Part shown: piece by piece, positions 14,686 through 21,356 of the stretch
Position numbering within the stretch: the stretch's first letter is position 1
How the letters are laid out: every line of letters starts with the position of its first letter
DNA from: Candidatus Glassbacteria bacterium RIFCSPLOWO2_12_FULL_58_11
Lineage (GTDB): Bacteria > Gemmatimonadota > Glassbacteria > GWA2-58-10
Length of the DNA: 21,356 nucleotides
Reading direction: 5' to 3'
NCBI GenBank assembly: GCA_001780825.1
Contig: MFIX01000118.1
Span: forward strand, 1 to 21,356
The notes under the pieces: generated by a model
Told to the model about the DNA's origin: nothing
The model's database searches: none
What the model saw: only the letters and a program-made list of their open reading frames with translations
Position numbers and translations under genes: made by a program

Positions 14686-15288
14686 TTACAAATATATTCC
14701 CTCTTTGCCGGTCAGCGCAATGATCTGTTTCGCCAGCTGTTTTTTCCCTCTCAGGATATAGGTGGCGACTGTCGCCCGGGGAATCTCCATCGCCTCGGCC
14801 ACTTCCTCGTAGGACTGTCCGCCGAAGAAGTGCAGGCTGAGCGCCTGGGCCCACAAGGGGGGCAGCCGGCGCACCTCGGCCCGGACTATCCCGGCCATCT
14901 CCATCTGCTGGTACTCCGCTTCCGGGTCGGCATCCTCATCGGCCAACAGGTGTTCGGCCGGTCTGCCGCCACCCTCCAGCGGCTCATCCAGGCTGGTGAT
15001 ATTGAGCTGTTTTTTCCGCAACCGGCTGATACATACATTGGCTGTTATCCTGTAGATCCAGCTTGAAAGTTTGCTTTCGCCGCGAAACTCATCCAGAGAG
15101 CGGTGAATGCGCAGGAAGATGTCCTGGGTCGCCTCCTCGGCCTCCTCGCGGCTGCCGAGCATCCGGTAAGCCTGGTTGTAAACCTTATCCTGAAAGGTCT
15201 CCAGCAGTTCGCCGAAAGTAATCTCATCTCTCCGTATCGATTCAGGAATATTGCCTTTCAAGTCCATCTCTGTAGGCTTGCTATCCAT
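14686..15288 (-). CDS. ECF-type RNA polymerase sigma factor (RpoE-like)
   Basis: Group 4 sigma factor. 200 residues. Region 2 spans about 30-95, with the -10-recognition segment EATQDIFLRIHRSLDEFRGESKLSSWIYRITANV. A linker rich in acidic residues follows (GGRPAEHLLADEDADPEAEY). Region 4 covers about 130-190, with the HTH QSYEEVAEAMEIPRATVATYILRGKKQLAKQI that reads the -35 element. A typical ECF without extra C-terminal domains. The start may be Met8 (ATG at 15267) rather than ATG 15288. An ECF-like promoter motif would place the transcript start between them, and neither ATG has a strong ribosome site. The downstream gene encodes a likely anti-sigma factor, and two divergent membrane-protein genes carry a shared promoter motif, so they are its probable targets. 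Confidence 0.95.
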   Translation of the reverse strand: MDSKPTEMDLKGNIPESIRRDEITFGELLETFQDKVYNQAYRMLGSREEAEEATQDIFLRIHRSLDEFRGESKLSSWIYRITANVCISRLRKKQLNITSLDEPLEGGGRPAEHLLADEDADPEAEYQQMEMAGIVRAEVRRLPPLWAQALSLHFFGGQSYEEVAEAMEIPRATVATYILRGKKQLAKQIIALTGKEGIYL

Positions 15289-15318
15289 AGGACTCAGGAT
15301 ATTTCAAAATAATTTCAA
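15288..15318 (-). promoter_or_regulatory. Possible autoregulatory ECF promoter of the sigma gene
   Basis: Read on the minus strand: TTGAAAT (15318-15312), 17 bases, then AGTCCTA (15294-15288). This copies the TTGAAWT-N17-CGTCATA pattern seen before the two divergent genes, with two mismatches in the -10 part. It overlaps ATG 15288 and would favour Met8 as the start. Confidence 0.35.
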
Positions 15319-15362
15319 AAATTTCAGATTTTTTTTGAAAAATTGAAAATATTTGAAATATC
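15298..15362. repeat. AT-rich inverted repeat in the divergent promoter region
   Basis: GATATTTCAAA (15298-15308) and TTTGAAATATC (15352-15362) are perfect inverted arms. The dyad continues imperfectly inwards as repeated TTTCAA on the left (15302, 15313) and TTGAAA on the right (15335, 15343, 15353). It spans almost the whole gap between the sigma gene and the divergent membrane-protein gene, and includes the -35 element of the latter. Possible operator or UP-like element. Confidence 0.65.
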
Positions 15363-15383
15363 TCAGAAAAAGGTCGCGTCATA
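15353..15383 (+). promoter_or_regulatory. ECF-like promoter of the first small membrane-protein gene
   Basis: TTGAAAT (15353-15359), 17 bases, CGTCATA (15377-15383). CGTC is a common -10 core of ECF sigma promoters. The same arrangement and spacing recur at 15858-15888 before the paralogous gene, and both are followed by an AACAGAAA start region. Confidence 0.6.
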
Positions 15384-15449
15384 CGGAACAGAAACAGGAA
15401 TATTTAATGATCAAACTACTATTTTCTCTTTATTTAACAGGAGACTATA

Positions 15450-15851
15450 ATGGAAGAAGTTCTGGTTCCCCTCGGTTTGTTCGCCTCGGTGGTGTTAGTG
15501 GTCTACCTGACCTCATCGCACCGCCAGCGCGAGCGGCTGGAGCTGGCCAGTCTGGGTATCGACCCGGCGACAGTTCCGGCTCCCACCTCGCTGATGGGCT
15601 CGCTGGCCCTCTGCTGGGGCCTGATCCTGATCGCCCTCGCCGCCGCCGCTATTATTTATTATACCATAGCCGGCGAGATGGAGGATATCCATATCTTATT
15701 TGCGATCATTGCCGCGTTTTTTTGCGGTGTAGCGCTGATTGTCTACCATCTTCTTACCGGCGGTATGCGCAGGTGGGGGATGCAGCTCTATGAGAAAAAG
15801 GTTGACTGCCTGAGCCGGCGAAATAAAAATAACAGCCAGGCCCGGGTTTGA
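15450..15851 (+). CDS. Small three-helix membrane protein, paralog 1 (DUF6249-like)
   Basis: 133 residues, starting MEEVLVPLGLFASVVLVVYL. Predicted helices: about 4-21, 49-72 and 77-99. Between helices 1 and 2 is a basic cytosolic-type segment HRQRERLELASLGIDPATV; the C-terminus is basic (MRRWGMQLYEKK...RRNKN). The layout (short N-terminal helix, then R..ER.EL...GI.P, then a helical hairpin) resembles small uncharacterised proteins such as DUF6249; I recall them beside ECF sigma genes, but cannot check. Start ATG 15450 has AGGAG at 15439-15443, spacer 6. It is paralogous to the gene at 15950 and divergent from the ECF sigma gene, with an ECF-like promoter at 15353-15383. Likely a target of that sigma factor with a role at the envelope; actual function unknown. 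Confidence 0.8.
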   Translation: MEEVLVPLGLFASVVLVVYLTSSHRQRERLELASLGIDPATVPAPTSLMGSLALCWGLILIALAAAAIIYYTIAGEMEDIHILFAIIAAFFCGVALIVYHLLTGGMRRWGMQLYEKKVDCLSRRNKNNSQARV

Positions 15852-15857
15852 AAAAAG

Positions 15858-15888
15858 TTGAATTTCAGAGCCTGCTGCTCGCGTCATA
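15858..15888 (+). promoter_or_regulatory. ECF-like promoter of the second small membrane-protein gene
   Basis: TTGAATT (15858-15864), 17 bases, CGTCATA (15882-15888). The -10 block TCGCGTCATA is identical to that at 15374-15383, and the distance to the start codon is also similar (68 against 73 bases from CGTC to ATG). It suggests that the second gene has its own promoter rather than relying on read-through. Confidence 0.6.
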
Positions 15889-15949
15889 TCAAACAGAAAA
15901 AGAATTTAGAAAAATCTGATTCAATATCTTAACTCAACAGGAGGTAACG

Positions 15950-16348
15950 ATGGAAGGAATACTGATCCCCCTTGGCGCATTCGCCATGGTAGTGCTCGTG
16001 ATTTACTTTGTCGGTTCGCGCCGTCACCTGGAGCGCATGGAGCTGATCAGGCAGGGCATCAACCCCACCAGGCTTCAGGCCCATGCTCCGGGCACCGGCT
16101 CTCTGCTCTGGGGCCTGTTGTTTGCGGCCGTGGGTCTGGCCCTGGTGATTTTCTATGTGACCGTGGGGCAGGAGGATGAAAGAATTGGCTTCGGCCTGGC
16201 GTTTCTCTTCGGCGGCGCGGCATTGCTGGTCTATTATAAAGTAACCGGGCCGCAGCGCGAGCGGGCGCTGAAACTGCACGAGCAGCACCTGGCCGAGATA
16301 TCGCAGCAGCTCAAACCAAAGGCGGAGAATAAAGGCGAAAGCGCCTGA
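15950..16348 (+). CDS. Small three-helix membrane protein, paralog 2 (DUF6249-like)
   Basis: 132 residues, starting MEGILIPLGAFAMVVLVIYF, clearly paralogous to the preceding gene. It shares ME..L.PLG.FA.VVLV.Y, the loop segment R..LERMELIRQGINP, and a helical hairpin (about 49-69 and 76-98) ending VYYKVTG. The C-terminal tail is longer and charged (RALKLHEQHLAEISQQLKPKAENKGE), possibly a short coiled coil in the cytoplasm. Start ATG 15950 has a perfect AGGAGG (15939-15944), spacer 5. It is followed by a strong terminator, so the transcription unit ends here. The duplication plus retention of the same promoter motif points to two related but distinct products of one regulon. Function unknown. 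Confidence 0.8.
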   Translation: MEGILIPLGAFAMVVLVIYFVGSRRHLERMELIRQGINPTRLQAHAPGTGSLLWGLLFAAVGLALVIFYVTVGQEDERIGFGLAFLFGGAALLVYYKVTGPQRERALKLHEQHLAEISQQLKPKAENKGESA

Positions 16349-16379
16349 CTGGTCGATAAAAGATCGGCAAATTAATTTT

Positions 16380-16420
16380 AAGTCCCCGCAGGCTGGATGA
16401 CAAGCCCGCGGGGACTTTTT
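16380..16420 (+). terminator. Rho-independent terminator
   Basis: AAGTCCCCGC (16380-16389) pairs with GCGGGGACTT (16408-16417), with an inner GGCT/AGCC extension, followed by a T run to 16420. It closes the transcription unit of the small membrane-protein genes. Confidence 0.9.
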
Positions 16421-16428
16421 ATGTGTCC

Positions 16429-16456
16429 TTGCCTGGACTCGGGGCGGAGTTATATT
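16429..16456 (+). promoter_or_regulatory. Candidate sigma-70 promoter for the B3/B4-domain gene
   Basis: TTGCCT (16429-16434), 16 bases, TATATT (16451-16456), just after the terminator and 48 bases before ATG 16504. Confidence 0.45.
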
Positions 16457-16503
16457 TTGAAAGGCAGAGGTTGTGCCAGTTTTATCGACTTCAGGGAGCC
16501 GGC

Positions 16504-17181
16504 ATGGCGCAGGACCCAATTATCGAAATCGATCCTGAGCTGAAAGGCAAGATTCGCCTGGTGGCAGTGACTGCTGGAGGGCTGAGTATCGATGCGGGGG
16601 AGAACCTCTGGAGAGTTTTCCAGCCTTTTTGCAGCGAGCTGGCGAGCCGGCATGACGGGCTGTCCCTGGGGGAGGTGCCCGGCATCCAGGCCGCCCGTCA
16701 GTTTTACCGCGCCATCGGCGTGGACCCCACCCGGGTAAGGCCTTCCTCCGAGGCGCTCTTGAAAAGAGTGCTCAAGGGCCGTGAGCTTTACCGGATCAAT
16801 TCCCTGGTGGACACGCTGAATTACTGCAGCCTTTCGTTTATGCTGCCGGTCGGACTGTACGACCTTGAGCGGATCACCGGAGATACAATCCGCTTGCGCA
16901 AAGGCGCAGCCGGGGAATCTTTCGAGGGCATCCGCAAGGACCGGGTGAATCTCGAAGGCCGTTACGCCTTGTTCGATGAGGAGGGGCCTTTCGGCTCACC
17001 GACCGCGGACAGCGAACGCACTAGTATAACCTGCCGGACCCGCTGCGCTCTGACAGTCATTTTCGCGCCCAGCGGGATTCCGCCGGAGGAGCTGGAGGAG
17101 CAGGCCCGGTTTACCGCGGCGCAGATCGAGCGCTTCGGCGGGGGCAACCCGCATACCCGGATGGGCCGGACAATCGGCTGA
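16504..17181 (+). CDS. B3/B4 tRNA-binding-domain protein
   Basis: 225 residues, essentially a stand-alone B3/4 domain as found in the beta subunit of phenylalanyl-tRNA synthetase, where that domain edits mischarged tRNA. Typical segments: IQAARQFYRAIGVDPTRVRPSSEALLKRVLKG, then INSLVDTLNYCSLSFMLPVGLYDLERI, then a C-terminal FDEEGPFGSPTADSERTSI. Stand-alone members are thought to act in tRNA quality control, though this is inferred. Start ATG 16504 has AGGGAG at 16493-16498, spacer 5; a longer frame from GTG 16423 runs into the terminator and is rejected. recA follows with its own promoter. Family assignment good, activity unproven. Confidence 0.8.
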   Translation: MAQDPIIEIDPELKGKIRLVAVTAGGLSIDAGENLWRVFQPFCSELASRHDGLSLGEVPGIQAARQFYRAIGVDPTRVRPSSEALLKRVLKGRELYRINSLVDTLNYCSLSFMLPVGLYDLERITGDTIRLRKGAAGESFEGIRKDRVNLEGRYALFDEEGPFGSPTADSERTSITCRTRCALTVIFAPSGIPPEELEEQARFTAAQIERFGGGNPHTRMGRTIG

Positions 17182-17188
17182 CAGGCTA

Positions 17189-17217
17189 TTGACAAAGGCC
17201 GGGGGGCTGGATATTAT
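17189..17217 (+). promoter_or_regulatory. Sigma-70 promoter of recA
   Basis: TTGACA (17189-17194), 17 bases, TATTAT (17212-17217), 45 bases before the recA ATG. A nearly perfect consensus. I see no LexA box of the GAAC-N4-GTTC or CTGT-N8-ACAG kind over or near it. Confidence 0.8.
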
Positions 17218-17262
17218 TTCAATTCCGTTACTGAACAAATTAACTTTTTGCGGGAGAGCGCG

Positions 17263-18306
17263 ATGGCGACCGATATCGCAAAGGAAAAACAGAAGGCAAT
17301 CGGCCTGGCAATCACCCAAATCGAGCGCCAGTACGGCCAGGGTTCGATCATGCGGCTGGGTGAGCAGGGCGCCAGGGTCAAAGTGGATGCGATCTCCACC
17401 GGAGCGCTTAACCTCGACCTGGCCACTGGAATCGGCGGGGTCCCGCGCGGCAGGGTTATCGAGATATTCGGCCCGGAATCCTCGGGCAAGACCACCCTGG
17501 CCCTGCATATTATCGCCAATGCCCAGAAATTGGGCGGCACGGTGGCTTTTATCGATGCCGAGCATGCCCTGGATCCGGGCTATGCGTCCAAGCTGGGCGT
17601 GGACCTGGACCAATTGCTGATCTCCCAGCCGGACACTGGAGAGCAGGCCCTGGATATCGCCGAGGTGCTGGTGCGCAGCAATGCGATCGATGTGGTGGTG
17701 GTGGACTCGGTGGCCGCCCTGGTACCGCGGGCCGAGATCGAGGGCGAGATGGGGGATTCGCACATGGGCCTTCAGGCCCGGCTGATGAGCCAGGCCATGC
17801 GCAAGCTTACCTCGTCCATTCACAAGAGCCACACCTCGATGATCTTTATCAACCAGATCCGCGAAAAAATCGGAGTGATGTTCGGCAATCCGGAGACCAC
17901 CACGGGAGGCAGGGCGCTCAAGTTCTATGCTTCGCTGCGGCTCGATATCCGCAAGGTCGGCAATGTCAAGGATGGCGATAGGGTGATCGGACTGCGCTCG
18001 CGGGTCAAAGTAGTCAAAAACAAGGTCGCCCCGCCATTCCGGGAGGCCGAGTTCGATATCATGTTCGACAAGGGGATCAGCTACATGGGCACCCTGATCG
18101 ATCTGGCGGTAAACAGCGGGGTTATCGAAAAAAGCGGGGCCTGGTTCTCTTTCGGCGCCGAGCGCCTGGGCCAGGGCCGGGAAAACGTGAAAACTTTCCT
18201 GGAAGAGAACGCGGACATTTTCCAGGCCGTCGATACGGAAGTAAAGAAAAAAATCGGAATGCTGCCCGTGGAAAAAGAGGCTGAAGCCGAAAATGGGCAG
18301 AAATAG
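17263..18306 (+). CDS. recA: Recombinase RecA
   Basis: DNA-strand-exchange ATPase of homologous recombination and SOS induction. 347 residues. Walker A GPESSGKTT, the VAFIDAEHALDP segment, Walker B DVVVVDSVAALVPRAEIEGEMGDSHMGLQARLMSQAMRKL, loop L2 region INQIREKIGVMFGNPETTTGGRALKFYAS, and the C-terminal domain ending in a charged tail (EKEAEAENGQK). All invariant residues seen. Start ATG 17263 has GGGAG at 17252-17256, spacer 6; an upstream TTG at 17248 is not needed. It is driven by a strong sigma-70 promoter and overlaps recX by 14 bases. Confidence 0.99.
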   Translation: MATDIAKEKQKAIGLAITQIERQYGQGSIMRLGEQGARVKVDAISTGALNLDLATGIGGVPRGRVIEIFGPESSGKTTLALHIIANAQKLGGTVAFIDAEHALDPGYASKLGVDLDQLLISQPDTGEQALDIAEVLVRSNAIDVVVVDSVAALVPRAEIEGEMGDSHMGLQARLMSQAMRKLTSSIHKSHTSMIFINQIREKIGVMFGNPETTTGGRALKFYASLRLDIRKVGNVKDGDRVIGLRSRVKVVKNKVAPPFREAEFDIMFDKGISYMGTLIDLAVNSGVIEKSGAWFSFGAERLGQGRENVKTFLEENADIFQAVDTEVKKKIGMLPVEKEAEAENGQK

Positions 18307-18829
18307 CAGAGCGGGAGAAGAACCTGGCGGCGATGCGGAAGACGGGGAGGCCGGGGAACAGTACAGAGCAGCGCTGACCCGGGCCCTGCGGTTCTTGAGC
18401 CGCAGGCCGCATTCGGCGCGGGAGCTGCGGCTCAAGCTGAGACGCGCTCTGCCGGTGGAAACGATTGAGCGGGTGCTCGGACGGCTCGCCGAGCTGGGCT
18501 ATCTGGATGACACGGCTTTCGCCCGGGAATACGCGGAACAGCGCTTTTCCCGCTCTCCACGCTCGGCTCTGGCGGTGGCCCGGGAGCTGACAGCCAGGGG
18601 CGTGGACACGGAGACTGCGGAAAAGGCGGTCTCTTTCGTTTTACTGGACCAGGGGCTGGAGGAGCAATCTCTGGCGGAGGCGGCGGCGCGGAAAAAACTC
18701 CCTTCTCTCAAGGGACTCGATAAAGCAGAGCAGAAAATAAAGTTGTTCCGCTTTCTTGCCTCCCGCGGATTTGCCAATGCGGCGGCTTTAAAGGCCGCCG
18801 AAACAATATTAAAGCCCGCCCGGCAGTGA
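18293..18829 (+). CDS. recX: Regulatory protein RecX
   Basis: Modulates RecA filaments by binding in their groove and inhibiting or shortening them. 178 residues made of three-helix repeats: ALTRALRFLSRRPHSARELRLKLRR, then IERVLGRLAELGYLDDTAFAREYAEQRFSRSPRS, then a last repeat ending KIKLFRFLASRGFANAAALKAAETIL. These are the family's motifs. The N-terminal 22 residues are low-complexity and acidic (AGEEPGGDAEDGEAGEQ). Its ATG lies inside the end of recA (overlap 14 bases in another frame), so translation is coupled to recA, which would keep its level tied to RecA. The order recA-recX-alaS is also found in enterobacteria. Confidence 0.93.
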   Translation: MGRNSRAGEEPGGDAEDGEAGEQYRAALTRALRFLSRRPHSARELRLKLRRALPVETIERVLGRLAELGYLDDTAFAREYAEQRFSRSPRSALAVARELTARGVDTETAEKAVSFVLLDQGLEEQSLAEAAARKKLPSLKGLDKAEQKIKLFRFLASRGFANAAALKAAETILKPARQ

Positions 18830-18887
18830 TTCGCCTCTGGTAGATTATATTTTTAGAGTTTGGCATTAATAGAATAGCTGGCGTTGA

Positions 18888-18905
18888 GGCACGGAGCACC
18901 GTGCC
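18888..18905. repeat. Perfect GC-rich palindrome upstream of alaS
   Basis: GGCACGG, loop AGCA, CCGTGCC, flanked by GTTGA on the left and GCTACA on the right. No T run follows. It could be a weak terminator for recX, an RNA hairpin in the alaS leader, or one copy of a dispersed palindromic repeat. Confidence 0.5.
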
Positions 18906-18979
18906 GCTACATAAAACGTTTGCGTTCAGTTAGTTACGAATTATCCCGGTTAGAACGACAGCTCGAACTGAGAAAGAAA

Positions 18980-21356
18980 ATGAAACCATCCAGCCAGATT
19001 CGCAGGGAATTTATCGAATTTTTCGCCTCACGCGGCCATACGGTCGTGCCAAGCGCGCCGGTCATCCCGGCGGATGATCCGACACTGCTCTTTGTCAATG
19101 CCGGGATGAACCAGTTCAAGGACATGTTTCTGGGCACCGGCCGCCGCGACTACAAGCGGGCGGTCAACAGCCAGAAATGCATCCGGGTCTCGGGCAAGCA
19201 CAACGACCTGGAGGATGTGGGTAAGGATGCCACGCACCATACATTTTTCGAAATGCTGGGCAACTGGAGTTTCGGCGATTACGGGAAAGCCGAGGCTATC
19301 GCCTGGGCCTGGGAGCTGCTGACTAAAGAATGGAAACTTTCGAAAGAGCGGCTCTATGCCACGGTACATGTGGAGGATGACGAGGCGGAGGAGCTCTGGC
19401 GGAAAGAGACAGACCTGGGCGCTGAGCGGATTTTCAGGTTCGACAAGGAAAATTTCTGGGAGATGGGCGATGTCGGCCCCTGCGGCCCGTGCAGCGAGAT
19501 TCACTATGACCTGGGGCCGGGGACTGCGGACCTGAAACTCGCCGCGGACCCGAAAAAGGGAATCAACAGCGGCAGCCCCCGCTTTGTCGAGATCTGGAAC
19601 CTGGTGTTTATCCGTTTCGAGCGCCTGGCCGATGGCTCGCTCGTCCCCCTGAAAGAGAAGCATGTGGATACCGGCATGGGCTTCGAGCGGATCAGCGCCG
19701 TGCTTCAGGGAAAGACCTCGAACTTCGAGACCGACATATTTCAGCCGTTGATCGGCCGGGTGAGCGAGATCAGCGGAAAAGAATATCAGGCGGGCCCAGA
19801 GGGTACCGCTCACCGGGTGATCGCCGACCACGTGCGCATGCTCGCATTCGCCCTGGCCGATGGCGCAATCCCCTCGAATGAGGGACGGGGCTACGTGGTG
19901 CGGCGGATCCTGCGCAGAGCTTCACGCTATGCCCGCGAGCTGAACATCCACGAGCCCTGCCTGTACAGTTTGGTTTCCACGGTGGTTGACTTGATGGGGA
20001 AAGCCTACCCGGAGCTTGTTCAGCGCGCCCAGCATGTCTCCCAGGTGATTAAGGCCGAGGAGGAAGGTTTCGGCCTGACCCTGGACCGCGGTCTGGAGCT
20101 GTTCCGCGGCCTGGCGGAAAAGATTCGCGGTGAGGGCGGAAAAGCTTTTCCAGGTGATGAGGCGTTCAAGCTCTACGACACCTATGGCTTCCCGCTCGAC
20201 CTGACCGTGCTGCTGGCCCGCGAAAATAATTTGATCGTGGATGAGATGGCTTTCAAGGGCTGCATGGAAAATCAAAAGGAAAAATCGCGGGCCGGAGGAA
20301 AATTTACCGCCCGGCAAGGCAGCTCAGCCTGGAAGGCGCTCCTGGAGAGCGGCGCAGCCAGCCGCTTTACCGGTTACGAGCAAACTACGGTTGAGACCCG
20401 GGCCCTGGGAGCGGATGAAAAATCGCTGATCCTGGAGCTGACTCCTTTCTACCCTGAGGGCGGCGGCCAGGTGGCGGACCGGGGCCGGATCACCGGAGAA
20501 GATTTCAGGTTCGAGGTTGGGGATGTAAAGCGCACCGGGGCCTTGATCGTTCACGAGGGCGAATTCCTGGAGGGCGGTCCGGAGAAAGCGCTGGCTGTGA
20601 AAACGGCCAGGGCGGAAATTGATCTGAACCGGAGGCTGGCCACGGCCCGCAACCACACCGCGACCCACCTGATGCACCGGGCGTTGCTTTCAGAGCTAGG
20701 CGAAAACGCTACCCAGGCCGGATCGCTGGTTACGCCGGAATATCTGCGCTTCGATTTCCATCACTATGAAAAGCTGGCCGAGGAGCAGGTCCTGGCTATC
20801 GAGCGCAAGGTGAACGAAGAAATCCGGTCCAACCGAAAGGTGAAGTTCTACGAAACCGGCTATGACCAGGCGGTGGCCGCCGGGGCGATGGCCCTGTTCA
20901 ATGAAAAATACGGCAAGAATGTCCGGGTGGTCGAGGTTGAGGGATACAGCCGGGAACTCTGCGGCGGCACGCACGTGGACTATACCGGCCAGATCGCTGC
21001 TTTTGTCATTGCCTCGGAGAGCAGCGTGGCCTCCGGGATCCGCCGGATCGAGGCTTATACCGGCGAGCGTGCCGCGGGATATCTGCTGGAGCGGAGCCAC
21101 ATCCTGGCCGAGATCGAGCGCTCATTTGCCATAGCACCGCGGGAGCTTTACGGCAAGATCAAAATCCTGCTCGAAGAACAGAAAACTTTGAGCCGCGAGC
21201 TGGCCCAGACCCGGCTGGTCAGCTCCAAAGCGCAGCTCGAAACCTGGCTCGACCAGGCCGAGGTCCTCTCAGGCGGGGTGAAAGTGCTCAACCGGCGGGT
21301 CGAGGAGGCGGACAGCGAGGCCCTGAAAGGCCTGGGGGACTCGTTCCGCGAAAAAG
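18980..21356 (+). CDS. alaS: Alanyl-tRNA synthetase, 3'-truncated by the window edge
   Basis: Charges tRNA-Ala. The first 792 codons are in the window; full-length proteins have about 870-880, so only the C-terminal domain's end is missing. Class II catalytic core: SQIRREFIEFFASRGHTVVPSAPV, FVNAGMNQFKDMFLG, RVSGKHNDLEDVGKDATHHTFFEMLGNWSFGDY, FWEMGDVGPCGPCSEI, then HVDTGMGFERISAVLQGK and EGRGYVVRRILRRA. The editing domain has the zinc-binding HTATHLMH and CGGTHVD motifs, so proofreading of mischarged Ser/Gly is intact. Coiled-coil-like region at the end (LLEEQKTLSRELAQTR). ATG 18980 follows only a weak GA-rich ribosome site (GAGAAAGAAA). No frameshift seen. Confidence 0.98.
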   Translation, partial: MKPSSQIRREFIEFFASRGHTVVPSAPVIPADDPTLLFVNAGMNQFKDMFLGTGRRDYKRAVNSQKCIRVSGKHNDLEDVGKDATHHTFFEMLGNWSFGDYGKAEAIAWAWELLTKEWKLSKERLYATVHVEDDEAEELWRKETDLGAERIFRFDKENFWEMGDVGPCGPCSEIHYDLGPGTADLKLAADPKKGINSGSPRFVEIWNLVFIRFERLADGSLVPLKEKHVDTGMGFERISAVLQGKTSNFETDIFQPLIGRVSEISGKEYQAGPEGTAHRVIADHVRMLAFALADGAIPSNEGRGYVVRRILRRASRYARELNIHEPCLYSLVSTVVDLMGKAYPELVQRAQHVSQVIKAEEEGFGLTLDRGLELFRGLAEKIRGEGGKAFPGDEAFKLYDTYGFPLDLTVLLARENNLIVDEMAFKGCMENQKEKSRAGGKFTARQGSSAWKALLESGAASRFTGYEQTTVETRALGADEKSLILELTPFYPEGGGQVADRGRITGEDFRFEVGDVKRTGALIVHEGEFLEGGPEKALAVKTARAEIDLNRRLATARNHTATHLMHRALLSELGENATQAGSLVTPEYLRFDFHHYEKLAEEQVLAIERKVNEEIRSNRKVKFYETGYDQAVAAGAMALFNEKYGKNVRVVEVEGYSRELCGGTHVDYTGQIAAFVIASESSVASGIRRIEAYTGERAAGYLLERSHILAEIERSFAIAPRELYGKIKILLEEQKTLSRELAQTRLVSSKAQLETWLDQAEVLSGGVKVLNRRVEEADSEALKGLGDSFREK

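Noticed and set aside
16996..18435. 479-codon minus-strand frame opposite recA
   Set aside because: Very long, but spans recA, the recA promoter and the start of recX in antisense, with no domain.
18861..18876. TTGGCATTAATAGAAT as a sigma-54 site upstream of alaS
   Set aside because: Has a -24-like TGGCAT but no -12 TTGC element at the right distance.

Overview
The window reads as chromosomal DNA of a Gram-negative (two-membrane) bacterium of fairly high GC content. The Gram-negative assignment rests on Kdo/LPS-transport genes next to rpoN. The gene order kdsD, lptC, ostA-like, lptB, rpoN, hpf, hprK, ptsH, ptsI resembles the proteobacterial kdsD-kdsC-lptC-lptA-lptB-rpoN-hpf-ptsN cluster. Here, however, hprK/HPr/EI stand where ptsN would be, and kdsC is absent. 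That mix, a long OstA-like protein and clear Shine-Dalgarno use suggest a lineage outside the Proteobacteria, perhaps the FCB group or a related candidate phylum. This placement is an inference, not a proof.

Layout. (1) 1-3569: LPS precursor and export genes: the 3' part of kdsD, lptC, a long OstA-like periplasmic protein and lptB. (2) 3635-9157: regulatory block of rpoN, a short hpf, hprK, ptsH and ptsI. No sugar-specific PTS permease is present, so the PTS here looks regulatory. (3) 9287-12935: a PHP-type histidinol-phosphatase-like protein, a dicarboxylate/amino-acid:cation symporter whose start codon appears to be AUC, and a secreted GH39-like glycosidase. (4) 13028-13778, minus strand: an AT-rich two-gene cassette made of a three-helix membrane protein resembling DUF6338 and an overlapping 46-residue proline-rich small protein. 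This is the most foreign-looking part of the window. (5) 13981-16348: an ECF sigma/anti-sigma pair on the minus strand, divergent from two paralogous small membrane-protein genes. Each paralog is preceded by the same promoter-like motif with identical spacing, which suggests a small envelope-stress regulon. An AT-rich dyad lies between the divergent genes. (6) 16504-21356: a B3/B4-domain protein, recA, recX and the first 792 codons of alaS. The order recA-recX-alaS is also that of enterobacteria.

How the genes fit together. Regions 1 and 2 link outer-membrane biogenesis with sigma-54, ribosome hibernation and HPr phosphorylation. HprK, HPr (with both the His and Ser phosphorylation sites) and EI would form a complete phosphorelay for sensing carbon/energy state. 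Region 5 looks like a self-contained membrane-stress module.

I found no tRNA, rRNA, CRISPR array, insertion sequence or integrase. No stretch longer than about 300 bases lacks a gene. The largest gene-free gap, 5192-5456, shows no convincing feature other than the ribosome binding site of hpf.
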